Below are positions 1 through 5,599 of a stretch of 8,323 nt of DNA, one piece after another. A model generated the notes under the pieces. The model made no database searches, was not told where the DNA came from, and was given only the letters and a program-made list of their open reading frames with translations. The stretch is from Nitrospira sp. GTDB lineage: Bacteria > Nitrospirota > Nitrospiria > Nitrospirales > Nitrospiraceae. The translations under genes were made by a program, and so were the position numbers. The first letter of the stretch is position 1, and the number at the start of each line of letters is the position of its first letter. The DNA lies in NCBI GenBank assembly GCA_024998705.1, contig JACOEF010000143.1, positions 1 through 8,323 on the forward strand, in the 5' to 3' direction.

Positions 1-1322
1 CGAATGGACCAGTTGTCGTTGAATTGATGCGTCAGGTCATACCCGAAGCGATAGGACGTGCGGTTGAGGGTACTGAAGTCGCCCAGAGTAACGGAACGGT
101 TGCGTGAAATGGGACCGTTAAGGTTGGGGAGAATGGTGCCTTGCGCCGGCAGTCCGTAAGGGTCGTTGCTCCACCGCCTGAGGTAATCGGCTTCCACCGT
201 CAGTGTGGTGCGTGAGCTCATGAGCCAGGTGATGCTGGGTGCGATGGCTGCGAGGTCGCGATTGGCAAAGTCGATAAAACTATTGGCTTTCTGTCCCGCC
301 ACGTTCAACCGATACAAGACGGTCTTGTCGGCATTGAGCGGGCCGGTGGCATCCAGCTCGGATCGGTAGAAGTTGAAGTTCCCTAACGTGACGTTGGCCG
401 AATAGCCTGCATTGGGCAGGGGTTTGTTCGTGATGATGTTGATCACACCTCCCGGATCTCCCTGTCCGTAGAGGACGGCGGCCGGACCTTTCAGCACTTC
501 AAGCCGGCGGATATTGTACGTATCTGAGGCCGTGAACTGGGCGAAGGGATCGAGCAGGCCGTTGCGGAAGTAGCTGCGGTCCGTCGCGCTGAAGCCCCGG
601 ATAATGAGGGAGTCGTAGAGGGACGCCGCGGATTCGGTGGCGTTGATGCCGGACACGTTCTCCAGCGTGTTCTGGAGCCGGAAGGTGCGCTGCTCTTCGA
701 TGACTTTGCGTGTGATCACCTGAATGGATTGGGGGACATCGCGAATCGGCGTATCGGTTCTGGTGGCCGTCGTGGACTCCTCGGCGACATAGGTTTGGGT
801 ATCGTTGTCGCGCTCCTGGATGTCTTTCACGACGATTTCCGGGACCTTCACCGACTTCTGCGCGAGGGGCCCTGGCGCAGCCTGTGGCGTCGACTCGACC
901 GATGGGTTGTGAACCACCGGAGCCGGTACGATCGGGAGAACGGCGGCCTGCTCGAGGGTGACGCTTCCGGCGCTTGTGGTGCGATAGGAGAGGCCTGTGT
1001 CGCGTAACAGCATCCGAAGGGCGTCCTCAGGGGCATAGTCGCCGGAGACGCCTTGCGTCTGAATATCGCGGGCGATGGTCGCATCGAACAGCACTTCGAT
1101 ATTCGTCGCCTCCGAAAACTGAAGCAGGGCGAACGACAGGGCTTGCGGGGTGATCGCAAAGGATCGCGAGGCCGTGGAAGACGGCTCTTGCGCATGGGCC
1201 AGGGCACCGTGACTCGACAATATGAGGAGGACACTGCAGAACAGTATGTGAATCGCGCTGCAGGCGCCTGGTCGGGCCGAGGCGTCCCGACGAGTCCAGA
1301 GCGTCGTGATGGTTCGGAACAT
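1..1322 (-). CDS. FecA-type TonB-dependent siderophore receptor, N-terminal part (cut by window edge)
   Basis: Outer-membrane receptor for a ferric siderophore, powered by TonB. The 440 codons inside the window are open throughout and the C-terminal part lies beyond the left edge. The ATG at 1322 has AAGGA seven bases upstream. Residues about 22-44 form a hydrophobic signal peptide ending near AHAQ. Residues about 53-123 are the secretin/TonB short N-terminal (STN) signalling domain, followed by a Pro/Ala-rich linker, the TonB box PEIVVK (161-166) and the plug domain (about 188-300) with LIIRGFS, RRLEVLKGPAAVLYG and GDPGGVIN. Barrel strands then begin. The STN domain and the position just downstream of fecI and fecR mark it as a signal-transducing receptor that would report ligand binding to FecR. 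It is 104 bases from fecR on the same strand. Receptors of this family usually run to about 750-850 residues, so nearly half is missing. The siderophore cannot be told from this part. Confidence 0.93.
   Translation of the reverse strand, partial: MFRTITTLWTRRDASARPGACSAIHILFCSVLLILSSHGALAHAQEPSSTASRSFAITPQALSFALLQFSEATNIEVLFDATIARDIQTQGVSGDYAPEDALRMLLRDTGLSYRTTSAGSVTLEQAAVLPIVPAPVVHNPSVESTPQAAPGPLAQKSVKVPEIVVKDIQERDNDTQTYVAEESTTATRTDTPIRDVPQSIQVITRKVIEEQRTFRLQNTLENVSGINATESAASLYDSLIIRGFSATDRSYFRNGLLDPFAQFTASDTYNIRRLEVLKGPAAVLYGQGDPGGVINIITNKPLPNAGYSANVTLGNFNFYRSELDATGPLNADKTVLYRLNVAGQKANSFIDFANRDLAAIAPSITWLMSSRTTLTVEADYLRRWSNDPYGLPAQGTILPNLNGPISRNRSVTLGDFSTLNRTSYRFGYDLTHQFNDNWSI
826..842 (-). 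repeat. TonB-box coding repeat, copy in receptor 1
   Basis: CCGGAAATCGTCGTGAA (minus strand) codes for the TonB box PEIVVK and is identical over 17 bases to 7677-7693 in receptor 2. The encoded VKVPEIVVK is identical in both. Identity at third codon positions here, with divergence around it, suggests a shared origin and strong constraint by one TonB protein. Confidence 0.6.
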
Positions 1323-1329
1323 TGCGTGA

Positions 1330-1337
1330 TCCTTTCC
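1330..1337 (-). promoter_or_regulatory. Ribosome binding site of the first receptor
   Basis: On the minus strand GGAAAGGA lies here, with AAGGA seven bases before the ATG at 1322. It is the best ribosome binding site of the three-gene operon and fixes the receptor start. By contrast fecR has no recognisable site. Confidence 0.6.
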
Positions 1338-1354
1338 GTCGTGGTGCGATGGGT

Positions 1355-1376
1355 GTGCGGCCGTCTTGCGGCCCAC
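1355..1376 (-). other. Hairpin in the fecR-receptor gap
   Basis: GGCCG-TCTTG-CGGCC forms a 5-bp stem with a 5-base loop. The outer GTG (1355-1357) and CAC (1374-1376) extend it to 8 bp with one bulged C. It sits between the fecR stop and the receptor start. No T-run follows it on the minus strand, so it does not look like a normal intrinsic terminator. It could protect the 3' end of a fecIR transcript or partly attenuate readthrough into the receptor gene. Its function is inferred only. Confidence 0.35.
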
Positions 1377-1425
1377 TCACTACGACGGACGGGATGGAGG
1401 AAAGGTCTAGTGTCCGATAAAAATT

Positions 1426-2427
1426 TCAGGATTTCTTGGGGAGGCCTCGATAGAGGAGGATGACGCGATCGGCGAACGTAACGACTCGGACGGGGAGGCT
1501 TTCTTCGATGGCGGGAAGGAGGTGATCCAGTCGCTCGGTGTCGAAGGAGCCGGTGACGGGGAGGGTTTTCAATGAGTCATCCCGGAGGATCACGAGTCGT
1601 CCTGAACGGTAGCGTGCCACTTCGGCCAGGACTTCAGGCAAGGGTTGGTTCTCGAAGATCAAGCGATGATGCCGCCAGGCCAGTGTCCGGTCCACGTCCG
1701 CCTCTTCCACCTGATCGATCCCTCCATCCGGCCGGTACCGAAGGCGTTCTCCCGCATGAACGTCGGCGGACGTTTCGTTTCCTACGCGGATTCGGATGCT
1801 GTGTTCGGTGACGGTGACGGTGGTGCGATCGGAGCCTGTTCTCACGTTGAACGCCGTGCCCAACGCCCGGATCGTGCCGCTGCCGGCTTCAACCTCAAAA
1901 GGGCGAGCCGCATCCGGTGCGACGGTAAAGAACGCTTCTCCCCGATGAAGCGTCAGCCGCCGTCCCTGTTCCGTCAGCGACACGGACAACGCCGTATCCG
2001 TATTGAGCTGCACGATCGATCCATCGGCCAGGGAGATCGTGCGCTGTTCTCCGACCGCGGTGCGGTAATCGCCGAGCGGCAACCAGGCGATTGTGAGCCA
2101 GAGCCCGATCCCTGCGACGAGCAGGAGGCTTGCGGCCATCGCCGTGACGCGCCGCCAAGGGCGTGAATGTCCTCGTGAAGTTGTCGGCGCGTCTTCTGTG
2201 AGATAACGATCGAGCTCGTGGATGTCGTGGGGATTCATCTGATCCAGGGCGGGCCAGAATCGCTCTGCCTTCCGATAGGCCTCTTGATGAGCAGGGTCTG
2301 AGGAGAGCCATTCCGTGAAGCGCAGCCGCTCGGCGGCCGGGATCGTGCCGGACTCCATTCGTACCAGCCACTCGGATGCGGTCGAAGCGAGTCTCTCGCG
2401 TTCTGGTGTGTCCATTGAAGTCGTCAT
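1426..2427 (-). CDS. fecR: FecR-family anti-sigma / transmembrane signal transducer
   Basis: Inner-membrane protein that relays the receptor's ligand signal to the FecI-type sigma factor. The 333 residues follow the usual FecR plan. The cytoplasmic N-terminal domain (about 12-60) has three tryptophans (W20, W40, W58) and matches the DUF4880/FecR_N pattern that contacts sigma. One membrane helix lies at about 96-117. The periplasmic FecR domain follows (about 122-217, with VGEQRTISLADGSIVQLNTD and LHRGEAFFTV), then a C-terminal STN-like/DUF4974 segment (about 250-330) that should meet the receptor's STN domain. It lies 100 bases after fecI and 104 before the receptor, all on one strand. ATG 2427 is the first possible start after an in-frame TGA eight codons upstream; Met5 (2415) is the alternative. 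Neither has a clear Shine-Dalgarno, which hints at coupled or structure-dependent translation. The family call is firm; the partner assignment rests on position. Confidence 0.93.
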   Translation of the reverse strand: MTTSMDTPERERLASTASEWLVRMESGTIPAAERLRFTEWLSSDPAHQEAYRKAERFWPALDQMNPHDIHELDRYLTEDAPTTSRGHSRPWRRVTAMAASLLLVAGIGLWLTIAWLPLGDYRTAVGEQRTISLADGSIVQLNTDTALSVSLTEQGRRLTLHRGEAFFTVAPDAARPFEVEAGSGTIRALGTAFNVRTGSDRTTVTVTEHSIRIRVGNETSADVHAGERLRYRPDGGIDQVEEADVDRTLAWRHHRLIFENQPLPEVLAEVARYRSGRLVILRDDSLKTLPVTGSFDTERLDHLLPAIEESLPVRVVTFADRVILLYRGLPKKS

Positions 2428-2448
2428 GGTAGCGCGTCGGTCGTTGGC

Positions 2449-2471
2449 CTGTCATCTGTCGGTTCGACAGG
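2449..2471 (-). other. Hairpin upstream of fecR start
   Basis: CTGTCG (2456-2461) and CGACAG (2465-2470) form a perfect 6-bp stem with a 3-base loop. A second copy of CCTGTC at 2449-2454 can pair instead with GACAGG at 2466-2471, so two structures exclude each other. It lies in the fecI-fecR gap, about 22-44 bases before the fecR start, which lacks a ribosome binding site. A role in fecR translation or mRNA processing is possible but not shown. Confidence 0.3.
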
Positions 2472-2527
2472 GTCCCACTAACAATAGACGAGCGAGGCGG
2501 GGAGAACATCCATTCCGGCCGTTTCGT

Positions 2528-3046
2528 TCAGGGTGGAAGATCTTCGAGTCGGCTTCTGCAAAAATCCACCGCTTTGACCATGTGCTTCACGACGGTGCTT
2601 TGGGAAATCCCCAGCTTGGCGGCCACATCGGCATGGCTTGCGTGGTGAAACTTGATGAGCACAAACACCTGCCGGCATTTGGGAGGCAGTTCCTCAATGA
2701 CCTGTTTCAGCCGTGCCACCTGCTGCTTCGACCAAACGACGGTTTCGATCGAGGGTGCGGGGTCGGCCTGGTCGATCGGGCGTTCAGGGTCGTCGAGCGT
2801 CACGGTTTCTCGGTAGTGTCGCCGACGATGGTGGTCGATCACGAGATTCGTGGCGATGCGAAAGAGAAAGGCGCGCGGATTGGTGAGGACCTCGCCGGAT
2901 CTGTTCTGCAGCAGGCGAACAAACGTATCCTGGAGCAGATCCTTGGCGGTTTCCGTGCAGCCTAGGCGGCGAGTCAGGAATTGCTGCAGGTCCTGGCCGT
3001 GCTCCCTGACCAGCGTCGACATTTCCAGCGGGGTCTGTGCATCCAC
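2528..3046 (-). CDS. fecI: FecI-type ECF RNA polymerase sigma factor
   Basis: Extracytoplasmic-function sigma factor of the iron-uptake (FecI) group, which would direct RNA polymerase to the receptor promoter once released or activated by FecR. The 172 residues are normal for the family. Sigma region 2 covers about 10-77, with AKDLLQDTFVRLL and the basic DHHRRRHYRE stretch that follows the -10 recognition helix. Region 4 covers about 107-160 (EELPPKCRQVFVLIKFHHAS), ending in the helix-turn-helix ADVAAKLGISQSTVVKHMVK that reads the -35 element. It has no long C-terminal extension. The start is GTG at 3046, set by an in-frame TGA directly before it; Met9 (3022) is an alternative. Neither has a strong ribosome binding site. 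It is the first gene of the fecI-fecR-receptor set and is divergent from the Fur-family gene. In relatives the fecIR promoter is Fur-controlled, but I could not identify a convincing Fur box here. Confidence 0.93.
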   Translation of the reverse strand: MDAQTPLEMSTLVREHGQDLQQFLTRRLGCTETAKDLLQDTFVRLLQNRSGEVLTNPRAFLFRIATNLVIDHHRRRHYRETVTLDDPERPIDQADPAPSIETVVWSKQQVARLKQVIEELPPKCRQVFVLIKFHHASHADVAAKLGISQSTVVKHMVKAVDFCRSRLEDLPP

Positions 3047-3130
3047 TCAGTTGGATTCCGTTTGCAACACAGGATGGTGTGGTTGTGAGTTGCGGCGCGC
3101 GAATACTATGGCCGGATCTGTGCAAAAGGG

Positions 3131-3153
3131 AATGTTCGTTTTCCGGGTACATT
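3131..3153. promoter_or_regulatory. Possible operator in the divergent fecI/fur-like gap
   Basis: The 196-base gap between the divergent sigma and Fur-family starts must hold both promoters. The only symmetrical element I noticed is AATGT (3131-3135) paired with ACATT (3149-3153), 23 bases end to end. It does not match the GATAATGATAATCATTATC Fur consensus well. It is offered as a candidate site only; I could not pick a reliable -35/-10 pair on either strand. Confidence 0.2.
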
Positions 3154-3227
3154 TGGCCGGAGCCGAATATCGAGGTGTGGTCGCAGGCCCCTTCATACGT
3201 CTTATTCAGCAGGGATTGGACAAGCAA

Positions 3228-3236
3228 AGGGAGGGG
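3228..3236 (+). promoter_or_regulatory. Ribosome binding site deciding the Fur-family start
   Basis: AGGGAGGGG ends six bases before the GTG at 3243. No other in-frame start nearby has such a site: the frame stays open far upstream, and Met41 at 3363 has none. It therefore decides the start and rules out the long upstream extension, which runs antisense through fecI. Confidence 0.65.
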
Positions 3237-3242
3237 CGATCT

Positions 3243-3761
3243 GTGAATCGTGCAACTGCTGCAGTCGGGCCATCGGCATGTCCGGGTACGATCCCCGGGA
3301 AGAGAGCCCTCGCGACTCAAGAAGCGATCGAGCGGGTCCGATTGAGCCTGGGCCGTTCCCGCATGAGATGGAGTCCACAGCGGGAGGAAATTGTGTTGGC
3401 CTTTCTCAAGCAGGACCACATCACCATCCGCGGTTTGTACGGTTTACTGAATCGAAACGGGCGTCGAACACCGCTGAATACGATTTACCGGACGATGCGT
3501 GTGCTGTGCGAAAACGGATTTGCGCAGGCGCGCCGCTTCGGCGAGGAGACCCACTATGACAACATTTCAACGAAGGGAGATCACGATCATCTGATCTGCA
3601 CAGGCTGCGGTCATATCGTGGAGTTGGAGGATCCGGCTATCGAAGGGTTACGGCAACAGGTCGCTCGGGCAAACGGGTTCCACCTCACCGGACGGAATCT
3701 TGAATTGTACGGGCTCTGTGCCGGTTGCCGCTCTCATCCGGTACCGCCGGAGATTGCGTGA
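3243..3761 (+). CDS. Fur-family metal-dependent repressor
   Basis: Winged-helix repressor of the ferric uptake regulator family, expected to bind DNA with a metal co-repressor and shut iron genes. GTG 3243 gives 172 residues, with a basic extension of about 40 residues before the usual Fur start (MRWSPQREEIVLAFL). The winged helix spans about 41-100, with RTPLNTIYRTMRVLCENG as recognition helix region. The dimerisation/metal domain follows (about 104-165) with HDHLICTGCG, IVELED and a second CAGC. Structural zinc pairs are C119/C122 and C159/C162. H59, D106, H114, H116 and E127 fit the sensing site by eye alignment. Glu127, where PerR has Asp, favours Fur over PerR. D113 and R151 stand where E. 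coli Fur has His87 and His125, so the other site looks degraded. It is divergent from fecI and convergent with the PepSY gene (37-base gap). Zur or a side-branch paralogue is not excluded. Confidence 0.88.
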   Translation: MNRATAAVGPSACPGTIPGKRALATQEAIERVRLSLGRSRMRWSPQREEIVLAFLKQDHITIRGLYGLLNRNGRRTPLNTIYRTMRVLCENGFAQARRFGEETHYDNISTKGDHDHLICTGCGHIVELEDPAIEGLRQQVARANGFHLTGRNLELYGLCAGCRSHPVPPEIA

Positions 3762-3798
3762 GTGTCGTCAGGACGGCCTCCCGCGTCGTCGCGGACCA

Positions 3799-4608
3799 TT
3801 ATCTGGCTCGCTGTCGCAATCGTGCGGTTCTCTTCATCCACCACATACGTAACGCGGTTACGTAAAGGATCAACGGCATGAGACCTGTGACACACACGAG
3901 CCAGCGTCCGGTCAGGCCGAACGCTTCGCCGTTGTGCAGTGGGAAGAGCCAGGCGAGAAACAGTTCTCCGCCGGTGAAGCGCTGCCCATCCTGCACGCGC
4001 AGGACTGCCCCGCTGTATTGATCGATCCAGACTTCGCTGTGCCCTCCTGCCTGACGCACTTCCCCCGGTTGCCGCAGTCCGACGCCGAAGGTGTCTTGCT
4101 GGTCGTGAGGCAGGCCCAGCCATATGACGCGAGCAGCGGGAAAGGTGTCCCTTGCGATGGCGACGGCCTGCTCGGGAAGAATCGATGCCGCTCCTTCGCG
4201 GAGGTCCGAGCGCGGTTCTGCCTGGGGCGAGGTGTCCTGCACGGGAGAAACCCAGCGCACCACCGAGATCACCGCGTCCGGGAACTCCAAATAGAATCCT
4301 GTGGCGGCCAGCAGGCTCAGCACCAGGGCGGAGCCAAGGCCGCTGAGCTTGTGGAGATCGTACTGTTGTCGGACGGGACTTCCTCCGCTTTGATAGGAGA
4401 GGGTACGACGGAATTTTCCTGCGGCGGGCCACCAGAGGTAGAGCCCAGTGGTGATGGAGAGGAGGAAGAACAGGGCTAGGATGCCGACAACGACCTCGCC
4501 GACTTTTTCTAAGAGAAGGCCTTGATGGAGTTCATAGATGAACGAGACGAAGTAGGAGCCCCACTGCCGGTCGCTGAGGGTGCGACCGCTGGAGGGATCG
4601 ATCGTCAC
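3799..4608 (-). CDS. C-terminal fragment of the interrupted PepSY protein
   Basis: The 269-residue product if translation restarts at GTG 4608, eighteen codons after the TAG. GGAGG lies three bases before this GTG, close but conceivable for reinitiation. The fragment keeps TM2-TM4, H167, H225 and H364 (full-length numbering) and the whole second PepSY region. It lacks a proper first helix, so its first membrane segment would need to insert without TM1. Two fragments assembling into one reductase is possible in principle but unsupported; decay of a single gene is simpler. Confidence 0.55.
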   Translation of the reverse strand: MTIDPSSGRTLSDRQWGSYFVSFIYELHQGLLLEKVGEVVVGILALFFLLSITTGLYLWWPAAGKFRRTLSYQSGGSPVRQQYDLHKLSGLGSALVLSLLAATGFYLEFPDAVISVVRWVSPVQDTSPQAEPRSDLREGAASILPEQAVAIARDTFPAARVIWLGLPHDQQDTFGVGLRQPGEVRQAGGHSEVWIDQYSGAVLRVQDGQRFTGGELFLAWLFPLHNGEAFGLTGRWLVCVTGLMPLILYVTALRMWWMKRTARLRQRAR

Positions 4609-4659
4609 GACCCTCCAATCGTCGCCGTCGGCGTCCTGATGTGGGGCTTTGAACCAGGC

Positions 4660-5025
4660 CTAGAAACTGTCCTGCTCGTGGAGCGGAAAGATGAGACTGT
4701 CGGGTACGGGCCAGTCCGGATGCGCAGCTTGTGCGGCCGCCACGATCTGATTCAGCGGGAGATCCGTTCCTGCCGTCCGCACCAATTGTTCGGGGTTCAT
4801 CCATTCGTCGATCGTTTTGTTGAAGACCAAGAGACTGCCGGTGAGGCTAGTGAGCACGAAGAGCGCGCCGCCTACCAGGCCTATATAGAGGTGCAGGTTG
4901 AGCCACCGCACTCGCCAACGTTTTCGGGAAGACTGGGGCAATGGCGGAGGCGCTGCAGGGGCGGAGCTCTGCAGACGGGACGTTGTTGAAGGTGTTCGGA
5001 GGGGATGGCGTTGGCTGACGATCAT
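4660..5025 (-). CDS. N-terminal fragment of the interrupted PepSY protein
   Basis: The 121-residue product made if the TAG is obeyed. It has a Pro/Ser-rich cytoplasmic leader (1-35), a basic SRKRWRVRW patch, TM1 with H45, and the first part of the periplasmic PepSY region up to EQDSF. It lacks three of the four helices and three of the four conserved histidines, so it should not work as a reductase alone. No start lies upstream, since an in-frame TAG stands one codon before GAA-ATG. Confidence 0.6.
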   Translation of the reverse strand: MIVSQRHPLRTPSTTSRLQSSAPAAPPPLPQSSRKRWRVRWLNLHLYIGLVGGALFVLTSLTGSLLVFNKTIDEWMNPEQLVRTAGTDLPLNQIVAAAQAAHPDWPVPDSLIFPLHEQDSF

Positions 5026-5253
5026 TTCCTATATTCGGGTGCGCCCGTCGTCCGGTGCAGGAGATTCGCGCAGGTGGAGGACACAAGTATCCCTTTCTTA
5101 ATAAGACGAGTGAGCCGCTTGAAACCACACCTCGGCGCCTACAGAAGGGAGGCGGATTCGTTCAGAGCCAGGAAGTCGCAGGGTAAGGTTTTGTGTGGCT
5201 CATGCGTCCTACTAAGAAGGGGTTGTGATCGGATGGGTAGGTAGAAAACAAGT

Positions 5254-5439
5254 ATGTCGAATAAAGAGACAGTTTCTCAGATGGTAAAAGACGTACGGTG
5301 TCTCTGTGGCAGACTCACGGCTCGACTCGAAAAACGAGGGGTCGTCGTGAAGTGCCAGCGCTGTGGGGAGCTGGTGGTGCTTCCTCTCTCAAAGTTCAAG
5401 CGACACTTCATCTCGGCCTGTCCTGATTCCGTGAAATAA
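5254..5439 (+). CDS. Small zinc-ribbon protein (Com-like), function unknown
   Basis: A 61-residue protein with the cysteine pattern C16-x-C18 ... C34-x-x-C37, each pair followed by Gly (RCLCGRL and KCQRCGEL), spaced by a short beta-hairpin-like stretch. This resembles the Com/rubredoxin-like zinc ribbons that bind one zinc. A further lone Cys56 lies near the C-terminus. The ribbon fills most of the protein, leaving a basic tail (SKFKRHF). I cannot assign a role; nucleic-acid or protein binding are the usual options. It lies on the plus strand, antiparallel to the receptor and PepSY genes on either side, so it has its own promoter or none. AGGT about eleven bases before the ATG is a weak ribosome binding site; Met10 (5281) is an alternative start just before the ribbon. 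The exact cysteine arrangement makes a chance ORF unlikely, but expression is unproven. Confidence 0.68.
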   Translation: MSNKETVSQMVKDVRCLCGRLTARLEKRGVVVKCQRCGELVVLPLSKFKRHFISACPDSVK

Positions 5440-5537
5440 TTCGACCGATGGCGCTGGTCATAGCGGCGACTCGTGGGACTGGTGTGCCCCATGAATCACC
5501 TGTATCTGTAGTCGGCCTGCCTGGTCGTTGAAGAAGG

Positions 5538-5572
5538 ACAAGGGTGAGTCTCACCGCGAGACTCACCCTTGT
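5538..5572 (-). terminator. Strong intrinsic terminator after receptor 2
   Basis: A perfect 15-bp stem (ACAAGGGTGAGTCTC with its exact complement) and a 5-base loop, 27 bases after the stop of receptor 2. On the minus strand it is followed by CCTTCTTC, a short pyrimidine tail. On the plus strand the hairpin is followed by GGTTGCCG, so it is oriented for the receptor gene. It should separate receptor 2 from the PepSY gene downstream, and it also stands between the zinc-ribbon gene and antisense transcription into the receptor. Confidence 0.85.
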
Positions 5573-5599
5573 GGTTGCCGCAGGGGGCAGGCACGATGG

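Larger units (their letters stand above)
3799..5025 (-). pseudogene. PepSY-associated membrane protein (ferric-siderophore reductase type), interrupted by in-frame TAG
   Basis: One reading frame of 409 codons from ATG 5025 to TAA 3799, broken only by a TAG at codon 122 (4660-4662). Counted through the TAG it has the full plan of PepSY_TM proteins such as FpvG and FoxB, which reduce ferric siderophores at the inner membrane. TM1 is about 41-68, the first periplasmic PepSY region about 90-158, TM2 about 174-199, TM3 about 226-247, the second PepSY region about 281-343, and TM4 about 371-395. Histidines H45, H167, H225 and H364 (in LHLYIG, ELHQG, DLHKLSG, PLHNGEAFG) sit at membrane edges as in the haem-binding relatives. 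The residues on both sides of the stop (EQDSF / AWFKAP) fit the family, so a point change is likely. The ATG has AGGA only one base upstream. It follows receptor 2 on the same strand, 574 bases away and beyond a terminator. It is either a real null, a sequencing error, or read through. Confidence 0.8.

Noticed and set aside
1645..2509. Long open frames on both strands across fecR (1645-2166 plus, 1895-2509 minus)
   Set aside because: Arginine/proline-rich shadow translations of fecR with no recognisable domain.
2315..2965. Plus-strand 216-residue frame opposite fecI
   Set aside because: Shadow of the clear sigma-factor gene; no motif and no ribosome binding site of note.
2850..3242. Upstream extension of the Fur-family frame to give a 303-residue protein
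   Set aside because: It runs antisense through the sigma gene, shows no domain, and the strong ribosome binding site points to GTG 3243.
3047..3242. Classical Fur box in the fecI/fur-like gap
   Set aside because: No stretch matched the 19-base consensus well enough by eye.
3781..3794. CCGCG-TCGT-CGCGG hairpin between the convergent Fur-family and PepSY genes as a two-way terminator
   Set aside because: The stem is only 5 bp and no T-run follows on either strand; too weak to call.
4522..4989. Plus-strand 155-residue frame opposite the PepSY gene
   Set aside because: Antisense to the PepSY frame, which carries clear membrane helices and conserved histidines; no domain in the shadow.
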